A DNA stretch of 64,000 nucleotides from PALSA-555 sp963821325 (GCA_963821325.1 CAWGDC010000001.1:310001-374000); one strand, 5' to 3'; positions 38,361-47,926 are shown, numbered from the stretch's first letter. A program made the numbers and translations. Notes: generated from the letters alone by a model not told the origin.

Positions 38361-38800
38361 GCCGTGCCCTCCGGGGTGCGCTCGTCCCGGAGCGGGTCAT
38401 GGGGAGTCCCGGAGTCGAACCCGCCGTGCTTGCGCAGGAACGTCGTCGAGCGCTTCGCGATCCGCCAGCCGTCGGGGGTGCGGACGTACTCGTCGTTGTA
38501 CCAACCGAGGCGCATCGCGTGGGTGTGCTGGTCGATGAAGACGAAGTGCTGCTTGCCGGTCGCGCGGTCGCCGTCGAACTCCACGACCGGCATGTTCCCG
38601 ATGAACTGGCCACGAGGCGCCGCCTCGAGCAGGGCCGGGAAGCGCTCGAGCGAGTACACCGCCCCGAAGGCGTTGTAGGTCGCGTCGGGCACGAACACGT
38701 CGAGCCAGCGGTCCTGCACGAACTCGCTGCACAGCAGCATGTAGTGCGAGCACAGCGCGTCGATCTCGACGAGGTCCGTTGTGCGTCGCGCGTCGGTCAT
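38357..38800 (-). CDS. SnoaL-like / NTF2-fold protein
   Basis: 147-residue alpha+beta-barrel protein of the SnoaL/NTF2-like group (LVEIDALCSHYMLLCSE; DVFVPDATYNAFG; YNDEYVRTPDGWRIAKR). Such proteins act as isomerases, cyclases, hydratases or small oxygenase subunits. The ATG at 38800 gives the family N-terminus. It is upstream of, and coupled to, the amidohydrolase remnant, and is divergent from an SDR across a class A-like site. A relative is encoded at 60866-61270 in region 3. Confidence 0.82.
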   Translation of the reverse strand: MTDARRTTDLVEIDALCSHYMLLCSEFVQDRWLDVFVPDATYNAFGAVYSLERFPALLEAAPRGQFIGNMPVVEFDGDRATGKQHFVFIDQHTHAMRLGWYNDEYVRTPDGWRIAKRSTTFLRKHGGFDSGTPHDPLRDERTPEGTA

Positions 38801-38873
38801 GCGCTCCCCGTCCGGTGCCGGTCCGGCTCGGCCATCCCCGCGTGCCAGGTGTGGAAGTGACACATCCGATTTC

Positions 38874-38890
38874 GGAGAACTACGTTATCA
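38874..38890. promoter_or_regulatory. class A-like operator
   Basis: GGAGAACTACGTTATCA matches 10 of 17 class A positions and lies in the 254-base divergent gap between the SnoaL-like gene (38800) and the SDR (39055). The rest of this gap shows no gene. Confidence 0.35.
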
Positions 38891-39054
38891 CCGTGACCGG
38901 GCTCGTGGCCGGTGGGTCGACACCTCATGGGCGCGACCGCGGTGGCGTTAGCCTGCGCGACCGTCTCGCGTCCGACCTGCGGTCGGGCATCGGGGCCGGC
39001 GCCCGACGCGGGCTCCCGCGAGCCCCTCGAACCCACGATTGCTGAGGCAGGCAG

Positions 39055-39879
39055 ATGACCTTGTTCGACGCGTACCGCTATGACGGCAAGCGAGCCCTCG
39101 TCGTGGGAGGCGCCAGCGGCATGGGCGCCGCCACGGCCGAGCTCCTCCAGGACGCGGGCGCCGAGGTCGTGGTCATGGACTTCGCCGAGATCACGCGGCC
39201 GGGCGCCGCGGCGATCCACGTCAACCTCGCGGAGGCCGCCTCGATCGATGCGGCCGTCGACGAGTGCGGCGGCCGCGTCGACGCGCTGTTCGCGTGCGCG
39301 GGCGTGGCCGACGGGACGCCGGGCATCGAGCGGATCAACTTCATCGGCCACCGGCACCTGATCGACCGACTGCTCTCGAAGGAGATGCTGCCGAAGGGCT
39401 CGGCGATCGGGTTCATCTCGTCGGCCGCCGGGCTGGGCTGGGAGCCGAACCTGGAGCTGCTCACCGAGCTGCTCGAGACGCCGGACTTCGACAGGGCCGT
39501 GCGCTGGGTGGAGGAGCACGGCAAGGCCGACTACATGTCGATGAAGCAGGCGATCTGCGCCTACGTCGCCCGGGAGGCGTTCCCCCTCCTGAAGCGGGGC
39601 ATCCGCATCAACGCCATCTGCCCGGGGCCGACGGACACGCCACTCGCGCAGGCGAACAAGGAGATGTGGCTCGGCTTCGGCGCCGACTACCGGGGCGAGA
39701 CGGGCATCGAGCCCTCGACCCCGCTCGAGCAGGCGTACGCCCTGGTGTTCCTCTGCAGCGACGCGGCGGTCGCGATCAGCGGCATCACGCTGATCTCGGA
39801 CGCCGGCTACATGAGCTCGGGGATCACCGGGTCCTTCCCGGACGCCACGCCTATCGCGAACCTGCTCCTCAACCGGTAG
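39055..39879 (+). CDS. SDR-family oxidoreductase, 3-alpha-hydroxysteroid-dehydrogenase-like
   Basis: 274-residue SDR with VGGASGMG, a Met-Asp end of beta-2, a CAG turn (FACAGVADG), SSAAGLGWE and the catalytic DYMSMKQAI (Y, K). The long insert before the catalytic Tyr (about 25 residues, NLELLTELLETPDFDRAVRW) resembles 3-alpha-HSD/carbonyl reductases of Comamonas type and is unlike the FabG-type SDRs elsewhere in the window. The ATG follows GAGGCAGGCAG. Monocistronic; convergent with the alpha/beta-hydrolase. It could act on an alicyclic alcohol/ketone; the substrate is inferred only from subfamily resemblance. Confidence 0.87.
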   Translation: MTLFDAYRYDGKRALVVGGASGMGAATAELLQDAGAEVVVMDFAEITRPGAAAIHVNLAEAASIDAAVDECGGRVDALFACAGVADGTPGIERINFIGHRHLIDRLLSKEMLPKGSAIGFISSAAGLGWEPNLELLTELLETPDFDRAVRWVEEHGKADYMSMKQAICAYVAREAFPLLKRGIRINAICPGPTDTPLAQANKEMWLGFGADYRGETGIEPSTPLEQAYALVFLCSDAAVAISGITLISDAGYMSSGITGSFPDATPIANLLLNR

Positions 39880-39905
39880 GCGAGGCCCGGCCCGGGCGCT
39901 GCTCG

Positions 39906-40854
39906 CTACGCACGCGCGAAGCGGGCGCGCAGCCAGCGCCCGATCTCACCGAAGGCCTGTTCGGCCGCGGGCAGCCCGAAGTTGACGAACCCGTGGGGCT
40001 GACCCGCGTAGCAGATCTCCTCGGCGGCAACACCCTCCTCCTGCAGTCGGCGGGCGTACCGGCGCCCCTCGTCGCGCAGCGGATCGCAGCCGCCGAGCAC
40101 CACGATCGCCGGCGGCAGTCCGGCGAGCGTCGGCGCGCATAGCGGCGCCGCGAACGGGTCGTCGCGGAGGTCTCGGCCCGCGGCGTAGCTCTCCCAGAAC
40201 CAGTGCATCGTCGTCGGTGCGAGCACGAGGCCCGCGAACTCCGTCCGGGAGGGGTGCGCCGACGCGGGGGTGTCGACGCCCGGATAGATGAGCACCTGAC
40301 CGGCCAGCGGCGGCGCCGCGTGCCCCCGCAGCCGCAGGGCGACGGCTGCCGCGAGGTTGCCGCCCGCGCTCTCGCCGGCGACCGCGACGCGACGGGGCTC
40401 GACGTCGAACCGCGACGTGTGGGTGAGCGCCCACCGCGTGACGGCCTCGCAGTCGTCGAGCCCCGCCGGGTATGGGTGCTCCGGGGCGAGGCGGTACTCG
40501 ACGGAGACGACGGCGGCTCCCGCGGCGTGCGCGAGCTCGCGGGCGACGTTGTCCATGACCCCGATGCTGCCGATGCAGTGACCGCCGCCGTGGAAGTACA
40601 CGACGAGCCCGGTCGGCGCCGCGTCGTGCTTGTACACCCGCACCGGGATCCCGTCCACGACCTCGTCGGTGACGCGGGCGATGGCGCGGCGTCGGCGGTG
40701 CCCCCTGCGGCCCGCGCGCCAGCGTCAGCATCTCCGGCGGCAGCTCCTCGATCCGCGTGCCCACCGTCGGGTTGGCGTCGAGCCAGGCGGCGACCTGCGG
40801 GTCGAGCACGCCCTCGTCGGCCGCGGCGCCCTCGAGTCCCTCGTGCCTGCTCAC
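39906..40854 (-). CDS. alpha/beta hydrolase, HSL-type esterase (one +1 frameshift)
   Basis: About 315-residue hormone-sensitive-lipase-family esterase. It has the oxyanion motif HGGGHCIGS, the nucleophile elbow GESAGGN, the acid in GGCDPLRDE and the His in QPHGFVNF. The N-terminal part (DPQVAAWLDANPTVGTRIEE) lies in another frame; the shift is +1 at about 40685-40715. The GTG at 40854 has GGAGG 8 bases upstream. It would cleave an ester or lactone, such as the product of a Baeyer-Villiger enzyme. It is divergent from the molybdopterin oxidoreductase across a class A operator. Confidence 0.85.
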
Positions 40855-40893
40855 CACACCGTCCTCCGTTGCAGAAGTCGTCCTCGCGCCATA

Positions 40894-40910
40894 CGATAAT
40901 GGCATTCTCG
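40894..40910. promoter_or_regulatory. class A operator
   Basis: CGATAATGGCATTCTCG matches 13 of 17 class A positions, with the central ATGGCATTCTC identical or nearly so. It overlaps a likely forward -10 (GATAAT) and lies 14 bases before the GTG of the molybdopterin oxidoreductase. Confidence 0.6.
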
Positions 40911-40924
40911 CTCGGGATCCCGGT

Positions 40925-42932
40925 GTGCGAACGGTGCGCAGCTTCTGTCGGATCTGCACCGCGGTGTGCGGGATTCTGGTCGACGTCGCCGGGGATGACG
41001 TCGTGCGGGTGCGCGGCGACCAGGCGCACCCGTTCTCGCACGGCTACACGTGTCCGAAGGGCCGCGCCCTCCCCCAGATGCACCATCACGCGGCGCGCCT
41101 CGAGCGTCCGCTGCTCCGGGTCGGCGACACACTCGAGCCGACGACGTGGGACGACTGCCTCGACGATCTCGCGGACGCGGCTCGCACGGGTGATCGAGCG
41201 TGACGGCCCCGAGGCGATCGGCGTCTTCTTCGGGAGCGGCGTGGGCATGGACGCCGCCGGCTACCGGACCGCCGAGGCGCTCTACGCCGCCCTCGGCACG
41301 CGGGCGCGGTTCAGCCCGCTCACGATCGACGGGACGGCCAAGGTGCTGGTGTCGCATCAGGTCGGGGGCTTTCCCGGCCTGAACCCGCACGTGGACACCG
41401 AGCACGCCCGCTTCGTGGCGTACGTCGGCGTCAACCCGGTCGTCTCGCACGGGCACACGTCGGCGATGCCCGACCCGGTCACCGCGCTGCGCCGACTACG
41501 GGAGCGGGCGGACGTCTGGGTCGTCGACCCGCGGCGGACCGAGACCGCCCGGCTCGCGACCCGGCACGTCGCGCCGCGTCCGGGGACGGACTACGCGGTG
41601 CTCGCCTTCTTGGTGCGCGAGCTGCTGCGCGACGACGCGGCCTCGGCGATCGTCGCCCGTCGCACCGTCGGCCGCGACGACCTCGCCGAGGCGGTCGCGC
41701 CCTACACGCTCGAGCACGCCGCCGACGTCGCGGGACTCGGCGAGGCCCAGCTGTCCGAGCTTCTCGACGCGGTCCGCCGCGCCGGGCGGGTGGCCATCGT
41801 GACCGGGACGGGCGTCACCATGTCGAGCGCGGCCAACGTGACCCAGTGGCTCGCGTGGGCGCTGATGATCGTGACCGACTCGATGAACCAGCCGGGCGGG
41901 GTGTGGTTCCATCCCGGGTTCGGGCACCAGCTCGAGAGCTTCGAGCTGCCCGTGCTCCCGCCGGACGCGCTCTTCGGCCCGGGGCCGACCACCCGCCCGG
42001 CCGCTCGTGCCTTCCTCGGCGAGTGGCCCTGTGCCGTGCTCGCCGACGAGATCCGCGCCGGCAGCATCCGCGCCGTGTTGAACCTCGGCGGCCATCTGGT
42101 CACCGCGTTCCCCGACGCGAACGCCCTCATCCCGGCGCTGCGATCGCTCGACGTGTTCGCGACGATCGAGATCATCGCCAACGACACGACGGCGCTCTCG
42201 ACGCACGTCCTGCCGACCAAGGATCAGCTCGAGCGGCCCGACGTGACCCTCTGGGACTTCCTCATGCCGCGGGTCGCCGGCCAATACACGCCGCCCGTCG
42301 TCGACGCGGTCGGGGACCGCCGCTCCACGTGGTGGGTCCTCGGCGAGCTGGCGCGTCGCCTCGGTCATCAGCTGCCGGTGCTCGACGCCAAGGATCTCGA
42401 CGACGACACCGTGCTGCAGCGGATCACCACGGGGGCCCGATGCGGCTTCGAGGAGCTCGCCGCGGCCGGGTGGGTCGAGCAACCCCACACGCTGCCCGCC
42501 GAGTGGGTCGAGCGCCACCTCGACCGCCTGGGCGGCTGGCAGCTGGCACCACCCGTCCTCGTCGAGCAGCTGGCGACCCTCGGGACGCCGGCGTCGCTCG
42601 TGCTGGTGCCGCGCCGGCAGGGGCGCCACCTCAACTCCCAGCTCGACTTCCTGGGCGAGCTCCCCGAGGTGATCGTCCACCCCGACGACGCGGCTGCGGC
42701 GGCGGTCGTCGACGGCGACGCCGTCGTTGTGCGCAGCGCACGCGGGGAGCTCGAGGGCGTCGCGAAGCTCGACGCATCGGTGCGCGTCGGCACCGTCTCG
42801 GTGCCACACGGCCACCAGGGCGCCAACGTCAATCGCCTCACCTGCGACCAGGACATCGACGCGACGACCGGGATGGCGCACTACTCGGGGCTTCCGGTGA
42901 GCCTGCACCCGGCCACGGCCCGCTGTCGCTGA
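40925..42932 (+). CDS. molybdopterin (bis-MGD) oxidoreductase (one +1 frameshift)
   Basis: About 668-residue DMSO-reductase-family catalytic subunit. The N-terminal [4Fe-4S] ligands C8, C11, C15 and C43 (CRICTAVC ... CPKG) fix the GTG at 40925 as the start. The core shows GVFFGSGVGMDA, VVDPRRTETA and, near the C-terminus, the MGD-binding MAHYSG/GHQGANVN region. At the place where formate dehydrogenases have the Mo ligand (VDxCARVC/U) it reads IDGTAKVLVS, so no Cys, Sec or Ser ligand is obvious. The frame moves +1 at about 41180-41188. No electron-transfer or membrane subunit is nearby. It leads an operon with two acyl-CoA dehydrogenase genes. Confidence 0.88.
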
Positions 42933-42966
42933 GCGCGGCGACGGCGGGACGGTTCCGGCGCTGGCG

Positions 42967-44097
42967 ATGGATCTCGCGACCTTCCGGACGGCGCTGGACG
43001 ACTGGCTCGAGCAGCACGCGCGTGAGCTCGCGCCGACGTATGAGGGCAGCGGCACGCTCGACCAGCGCGTGGCACACCTCGCGCACGTCAAGCAGCTGGC
43101 CTACGAGGCCGGCTGGATGCGGTGGGGCTGGCCCGAGGAGGTCGGCGGCCTCGGCGGGTCCCCGATCCTGCGCGCCTACCTCGGCGAGGCGCTCATGGCC
43201 CGGGAGGTCGTCGAGCCCGACGCCTACTCGATGACCGAGGTCCTGGCGCCGACCATGATCCACTTCGCCGCCCCCGCCCTCGCCGCGGAGATGGTCCCCC
43301 GGCTCCTGCGAGGCGACGAGATCTGGTGTCAGGGCTTCTCCGAGCCCGGGACCGGGAGCAACCTCGCGTCGCTCGCCTGCCGCGCCGTCCGGACCGATGA
43401 CGGCTGGCGGGTCCAGGGGCAGAAGGTCTGGACGAGCTACGCGCAGTACGCCGCCCGCTGCGTGCTGCTGACCCGCACCGGCTCGCCGGAGTCAGCCCAC
43501 CGAGGCATCACCGCGCTGTTCGTCGACATGGACTCTCCCGGGATCACCGTCCAGCCGCTCCGGACGATGCACGGCACAGACGAGTTCTCCGAGGTCTTCT
43601 TCGACGACGTGCCCGTGCCGCTCGCGCGCACGCTGGGCGACGTCGATCAGGGATGGGCGGTCGCAATGGACCTGCTCCCGTACGAGCGGAGCACCTCCTT
43701 GTGGCATCGCTGCGCCTACCTGCAGCGGCGGCTCGCGCGACTGCTCGCCACCGTCCCCGACGGCGCGCTGACTCCGCTCGAGGTCGGCGAAGTCGCGCAG
43801 CTCCTGCTCGCGTTCCGAGCCCGGTCGCGCACGACCCAATACCGCATGGCCGACGGGCAGCCCCTCGGCGCCGAGACCTCGATCGACAAGGTGCTGATCG
43901 CGGCCGCCGAGCAAGCGGTCATGGACCTCGTCGCCACCGGCCTCGCGGCCGGCGTCACGAGCGGCGACGACCCCACCAGCGAGCGCTGGCGGACCGAGTT
44001 CTTGTACTCGCGGGCGGCGACCATCTACGGCGGGACGGCGGAGATCCAGCGCAACATCATCGCCCGCCGTCTCCTCGACCTCGGAGACGACCGGTGA
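42967..44097 (+). CDS. acyl-CoA dehydrogenase, catalytic partner of a pair
   Basis: 376-residue acyl-CoA dehydrogenase with CQGFSEPGTGSNLASL and the C-terminal IYGGTAEIQRNIIARRLLDL. It belongs to the same subfamily as the gene at 24907. Its stop overlaps the ATG of a second, more divergent dehydrogenase-like gene (TGATG), a layout typical of heterotetrameric dehydrogenases for bulky CoA esters. ATG at 42967, 34 bases after the molybdopterin gene. Confidence 0.92.
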   Translation: MDLATFRTALDDWLEQHARELAPTYEGSGTLDQRVAHLAHVKQLAYEAGWMRWGWPEEVGGLGGSPILRAYLGEALMAREVVEPDAYSMTEVLAPTMIHFAAPALAAEMVPRLLRGDEIWCQGFSEPGTGSNLASLACRAVRTDDGWRVQGQKVWTSYAQYAARCVLLTRTGSPESAHRGITALFVDMDSPGITVQPLRTMHGTDEFSEVFFDDVPVPLARTLGDVDQGWAVAMDLLPYERSTSLWHRCAYLQRRLARLLATVPDGALTPLEVGEVAQLLLAFRARSRTTQYRMADGQPLGAETSIDKVLIAAAEQAVMDLVATGLAAGVTSGDDPTSERWRTEFLYSRAATIYGGTAEIQRNIIARRLLDLGDDR

Positions 44098-45065
44098 TGG
44101 ACGCGTCGGACCTCGAGCTGTTCGAACGGAGCGTCCGACAGGCCACCGAGCGGCACACGGGCGACGCGCTCGATGCGGCGCTCGCGGCGCTCGGATGGCT
44201 CGATGCGCTCGCGGACGACCCGCACGCCGCCGTGTCGATCCTCTTCCCGCTGCAAGGCCAGGCGACCGCCACCTCGGCGGCGCTCGACCAGGTGGTCGCC
44301 ACGGGACTCGGCCTCCAGCCAACCGAGACGGTCGCGGTCGTCTTCCCCGCGCTTGGCGCCGCGGCAACCCCCGCGGCCCACGTCGACGGTCGGCTCTCGA
44401 TCCGGGGCGTCGGCACGTCCGCCCTTCGCCGCGCCGAGCGTGCCGTCGTGGCCGCGACGCGCGGCGGCACCGATCCGCCCGTGGTCGTCACCGTGCCGGT
44501 CGCCGAGCTCAGCCTCCGTGGCGTGACCGGGATCGATCCGGACTTCGGCCTGCTGGATGTCGCGGCCGACGCCGTGCCCTGCGCCGTCGAAGGAGAGCCC
44601 GTCGGCACCAGGTGGGAATCGGCGGTCACGCTCGCGCGGGTGGCGCTGAGCTACGAGATCCTCGGCGCCGCACGCACGATGCTCGAGCTGGCGCGCCAGC
44701 ACGCGCTCGAGCGGATCCAGTACGGCCAGCCGATCAGCCGGTTCCAGGCCGTCCGTCATCGCCTGGCGGAGAGCCTGGTCGCGATCGAAGCCGCCGACGC
44801 GGTGGTCACGGCAGCGCGGGAGGCGCCGTCACCGGAGCTGGCGCGCGCCGCGAAGTCGCTCGCCGGCCGCGGGGCCGGCGCCGCGGCCCGCCACGCTCAG
44901 CAGGTGCTCGCAGGAATTGGCTTCACCGCCGAGCACCCGTTCCATCGCTCCTACCGCCGGGTGCTGCTCTTGGACCAACTGTTCGGTTCGGCCCACACAC
45001 TGACCGTCGAGCTCGGGGACCAGCTGTTGCGATCGCGGCAGCTCCCGGTGCTCCTGCCGCTCTGA
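44097..45065 (+). CDS. acyl-CoA dehydrogenase-like partner subunit
   Basis: 322-residue, strongly diverged acyl-CoA dehydrogenase-like protein. The recognisable part is the C-terminal helical domain (GAARTMLELARQHALERIQY, GQPISRFQAVRHRLAE, and AGIGFTAEHPFHRSYRR in place of the HGGxGYTxExP motif). The N-terminal half lacks the flavin signature. It probably pairs with the upstream gene, each contributing half of the FAD sites. Last gene of the operon; convergent with a TetR gene. Confidence 0.85.
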   Translation: MDASDLELFERSVRQATERHTGDALDAALAALGWLDALADDPHAAVSILFPLQGQATATSAALDQVVATGLGLQPTETVAVVFPALGAAATPAAHVDGRLSIRGVGTSALRRAERAVVAATRGGTDPPVVVTVPVAELSLRGVTGIDPDFGLLDVAADAVPCAVEGEPVGTRWESAVTLARVALSYEILGAARTMLELARQHALERIQYGQPISRFQAVRHRLAESLVAIEAADAVVTAAREAPSPELARAAKSLAGRGAGAAARHAQQVLAGIGFTAEHPFHRSYRRVLLLDQLFGSAHTLTVELGDQLLRSRQLPVLLPL

Positions 45066-45249
45066 GACGTCGTCCACAGCCGGCGCCGGACGGGGCGGGC
45101 GCCGCCCGCGTTCGTGGGGCTGCCTCCCGCGTCGGCGGCGACCGAACGTCGGCGTGCCGCTTCCCCGGAGGTTCGGCTGGCGTGCGAGCCGGGGCCCGTC
45201 CGGTGCACGCCCACGCGTGTGGGTGAGCCTGGTCGGCTGCGGTCGCCCG
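45066..45249. other. convergent intergenic stretch with short GC-rich inverted repeats
   Basis: No gene recognised. GCGGG/CCCGC at 45095-45109 and CCCAC/GTGGG at 45210-45223 can form short hairpins near the ends of the convergent dehydrogenase-like and TetR genes. Terminator function is possible but weakly supported. Confidence 0.25.
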
Positions 45250-45906
45250 TCACCAGGCGCTCGGATCGCTGCCAATGCTTTGCTCGAGGACCTCCAGGGC
45301 GTCCGAGAAGGCGGTCGCAAGATCCCCTCCCCGGAAGTACCACTGCGTGAACGCCGCCTGGACCACACCTCCTGCCGCCGCGGCCAGCACGACCGGGATC
45401 AAGGCGTCGCGCGGCACACCGAGTCTGGACGCGAAGAACTCCGCCATCACACCCTGACTCTTCAGCACGATTCCGCCCAGGACGCCCTTCAGCACGCTCG
45501 GCGTCGCCTCGACGACGGTGATCCAGCGCCGCAGCAGCTCGACGTCCTCCTCGGACAAGACGTCGACGTACGCGACCCGCAGGGAGTGAAGGAGCGGCTC
45601 GTCAGGCGGGCGAGCGAGCAGCGCGGCACGGAGCGCCTCGCTGCGCCGCTCGATTCGCACCTGGAGCACGTCCTCTTTTCCGGGGAAGTAGCGATAGAAG
45701 GTGCGCACGGAGATCTGCGCCTCCGAGGCAACCTCTTCGACGCTCACGTTGGCGAACCCGTGGGCCTCGAAGAGCCGGAGCGCCACCGCCTCCAGCTCCA
45801 GGATCATCATCTCGGATCGCTTCGCCCTGAGCTGGAAGGCGAGCGATCCGCCCGGCGACTCGGTCGTGGCGTCGGTCCGAGCTCCCCGCACACGCGACGT
45901 GGCCAT
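45250..45906 (-). CDS. TetR-family regulator
   Basis: 218-residue TetR protein: RLFEAHGFANVSVEEVASEA and ISVRTFYRYFPGKEDVL form the N-terminal DNA-binding domain, and the rest is helical. The ATG at 45906 gives the usual tail before the domain. It lies at the border of regions 2 and 3. Neither a class A nor a class B site was seen in the 397 bases upstream, so autoregulation through those sites is not supported. It may control genes outside these regulons or read out a different ligand. Confidence 0.9.
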   Translation of the reverse strand: MATSRVRGARTDATTESPGGSLAFQLRAKRSEMMILELEAVALRLFEAHGFANVSVEEVASEAQISVRTFYRYFPGKEDVLQVRIERRSEALRAALLARPPDEPLLHSLRVAYVDVLSEEDVELLRRWITVVEATPSVLKGVLGGIVLKSQGVMAEFFASRLGVPRDALIPVVLAAAAGGVVQAAFTQWYFRGGDLATAFSDALEVLEQSIGSDPSAW

Positions 45907-46303
45907 CGACGCGGCAGCCTAGGACCCCCGGTCAGCCGCGCGTCACGACGTCCGACCGAAGGCCCGACGGTCGTGCCGCCGCGCCCCGGAAGCGGCCGCG
46001 CGAGCCGCTCAGCCCCCACTCGCGCGTGTCGCGTTCGTCATGCGCGCTCGCGACCGCGGCACCACAGGACGCCGCGCGCTCGCCGCGGTCTGCTGAGGGT
46101 GTGGCCGCGGTGCCAGAGGATGTGATCGCGGCGAGACCCTCGCCGACGGCGTGACGGTGACCGGGGCGCGGCATCCGCGCTGACTCGACGAGCGGCGCGC
46201 CCGCCCGCCATCGGCTGCGCCGGCCCGACCGCTCGACCCGCCTGCACGCCGTGGCGGACACCGGCCGGGGTCACGCGCCCTCACACCGGCTGATCGCCGC
46301 GGC
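45907..46303. other. 397-base stretch without a recognised gene
   Basis: GC-rich sequence between the TetR start and the ligase stop. Open frames exist on both strands (for example 45932-46261 reverse), but their products are low-complexity and Arg/Ala/Ser-rich and resemble no family. No operator-like palindrome of class A or B was found. It presumably holds the TetR promoter and the ligase terminator, and it separates the two operator territories. Confidence 0.4.
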
Positions 46304-47875
46304 TCACGGACGCCCGGACGGCGAGGCGTCCCACTCGCCCCGGAGCTCACGCTTGAGGACCTTGCCGGACGGGTTCCGCGGCAGCGCATCGAGGAAGACG
46401 ATCTCCCTCGGGACCTTGAAGCGAGCGAGCTGGCTTCGGCAGTGCTCGATGAGGTCGTCGGCGCTCGCCGTCGCGTCCGGCCGCAGCACCACGAAGGCCG
46501 CGGGGACCTCGCCCCATCGATCATCCGGCTGTCCAACGACGGCCGCTTCGAGGACCCCGTCGTGCTCGTAGAGCACGCGCTCGATCTCGGAGCCTGCGAT
46601 GTTCTCGCCGCCCGACACGATCATGTCCTTCAGCCGATCGACGATGTAGAGGTATCCGTCGTCGTCTCTGACACCGATGTCGCCGGTGTGGAACCAGCCG
46701 CCGGCGAACGCCACCGCGGTCGCCTCGGGATCGCGCCAGTAGCCCTTGAAGACCTTCGGGCCGCGTAGGACGACCTCGCCGCGCTCACCGAACGGGAGCG
46801 AGCGTCGCTCCTCGTCCCAGATGTCGAGCTCGAGATAGAGGCAGGGCCGGCCGACGCTGCCGAGCTTGGTGAGGATGCTGTCCCGGTCGAGGAACGTGTC
46901 GCCCGAGACCGTCTCGGTGAGGCCGTAGGCGTCGGCGAACCACGCGGCGGGGAACGTCCGCTGGAGTCGCTCGATGAGCGGGATCGGCATCTTCTCCCCG
47001 CCGTTGATCACCAGCCGGACCGACGACAGGTCACGCTGCTCGATGTCGGGCAGAGCCATGATCGCGTTGATCATCGCTGGGGCCAGCCACACCGTGGTCA
47101 CGCGCGACCGCTCGAGCTCGTCGACGACGTCGGACGCCTCGAAGATCGGGTGGATGATGACCGTGGCGCCGGCGGCAATCAGGCTCGTCGTCGTCAGATC
47201 GAGCGCCCCCACGTGGTACAGCGGCCCGCACGCGAGGCCGAGATCATCGCTCGTGATGCCGAGCTCGATGATATGCGCGAGGTTCTTCCACGCCAGGTTG
47301 GCGTGCGTGATCATCACGCCCTTCGGGCGCCCGGTCGTCCCCGAGGTGTACATCAGCCGATGGACGTCGTCGCCGGCGGCGGGGACCCGCGGCGGGGCCT
47401 TCGACGGTGTCCGAAGATCAGCGAGCGGGATCCATCCCGCGGGCGGCTGTCGTGCGATGCACGCACGAACGAGCGTGGCCTCGAGACCGGCGGTCGCCTC
47501 GATCGCGAGATCGGCGAGCGCCTCGCCGCAGACGAGCCCGCGTGCCTCGGAGTGCTCGAGGATGTACCGGACCTCCGGCGCGGCGAGGCGCCAGTTGATC
47601 GGCATCGCGATCGCGCCCAGGTAGTTCGCGGCAAAGACCGTCTCGAGGAACTCCGGGCAGTTGTGCGACAGGAGACCCACGACGTCACCGGCGCGCACGC
47701 CGCGCTCGTGCAGCCCGCCAGCCAGAGCGGCGGCGCGCGTCGCCATCTCCTCGTAGGTGATCGCCTCGTCGCCGAACACGCTGAGCGGCTTGTCCGGCGT
47801 GCGGCTCGCGTGATGCGCGAGGACAGCGAACCAGTTGAGGTCGGCCTCCGTCGCCGGCGTCACCCCGGCGACCAC
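46304..47875 (-). CDS. acyl-CoA synthetase / AMP-dependent ligase
   Basis: About 523-residue ANL-family ligase. It has MYTSGTTGRPKGVMITH, DAYGLTETVSGD, the hinge-region FHTGDIG and the C-terminal catalytic Lys in NPSGKVLKREL. The GTG at 47875 has GGAGG 8 bases upstream; the family N-terminus (LNWFAVLAHHASRTPDKP) begins soon after. It would activate the entry carboxylate of region 3, mirroring the ligase at 28000 in region 2. It is divergent from a crotonase-TetR operon across a class B operator, whose right side provides a likely -10 (TACAAA). Confidence 0.92.
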   Translation of the reverse strand: MVAGVTPATEADLNWFAVLAHHASRTPDKPLSVFGDEAITYEEMATRAAALAGGLHERGVRAGDVVGLLSHNCPEFLETVFAANYLGAIAMPINWRLAAPEVRYILEHSEARGLVCGEALADLAIEATAGLEATLVRACIARQPPAGWIPLADLRTPSKAPPRVPAAGDDVHRLMYTSGTTGRPKGVMITHANLAWKNLAHIIELGITSDDLGLACGPLYHVGALDLTTTSLIAAGATVIIHPIFEASDVVDELERSRVTTVWLAPAMINAIMALPDIEQRDLSSVRLVINGGEKMPIPLIERLQRTFPAAWFADAYGLTETVSGDTFLDRDSILTKLGSVGRPCLYLELDIWDEERRSLPFGERGEVVLRGPKVFKGYWRDPEATAVAFAGGWFHTGDIGVRDDDGYLYIVDRLKDMIVSGGENIAGSEIERVLYEHDGVLEAAVVGQPDDRWGEVPAAFVVLRPDATASADDLIEHCRSQLARFKVPREIVFLDALPRNPSGKVLKRELRGEWDASPSGRP

Positions 47876-47926
47876 GCGCCGCGCCTCCGAGTGCTCACCT
47901 CGGTCCTCCCGAGCGTGACAGCTTTG

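Noticed and set aside
45932..46261. Reverse open frame of 109 codons between TetR and ligase
   Set aside because: Low-complexity Arg/Ser/Ala-rich product, no ribosome-binding site and no family resemblance.
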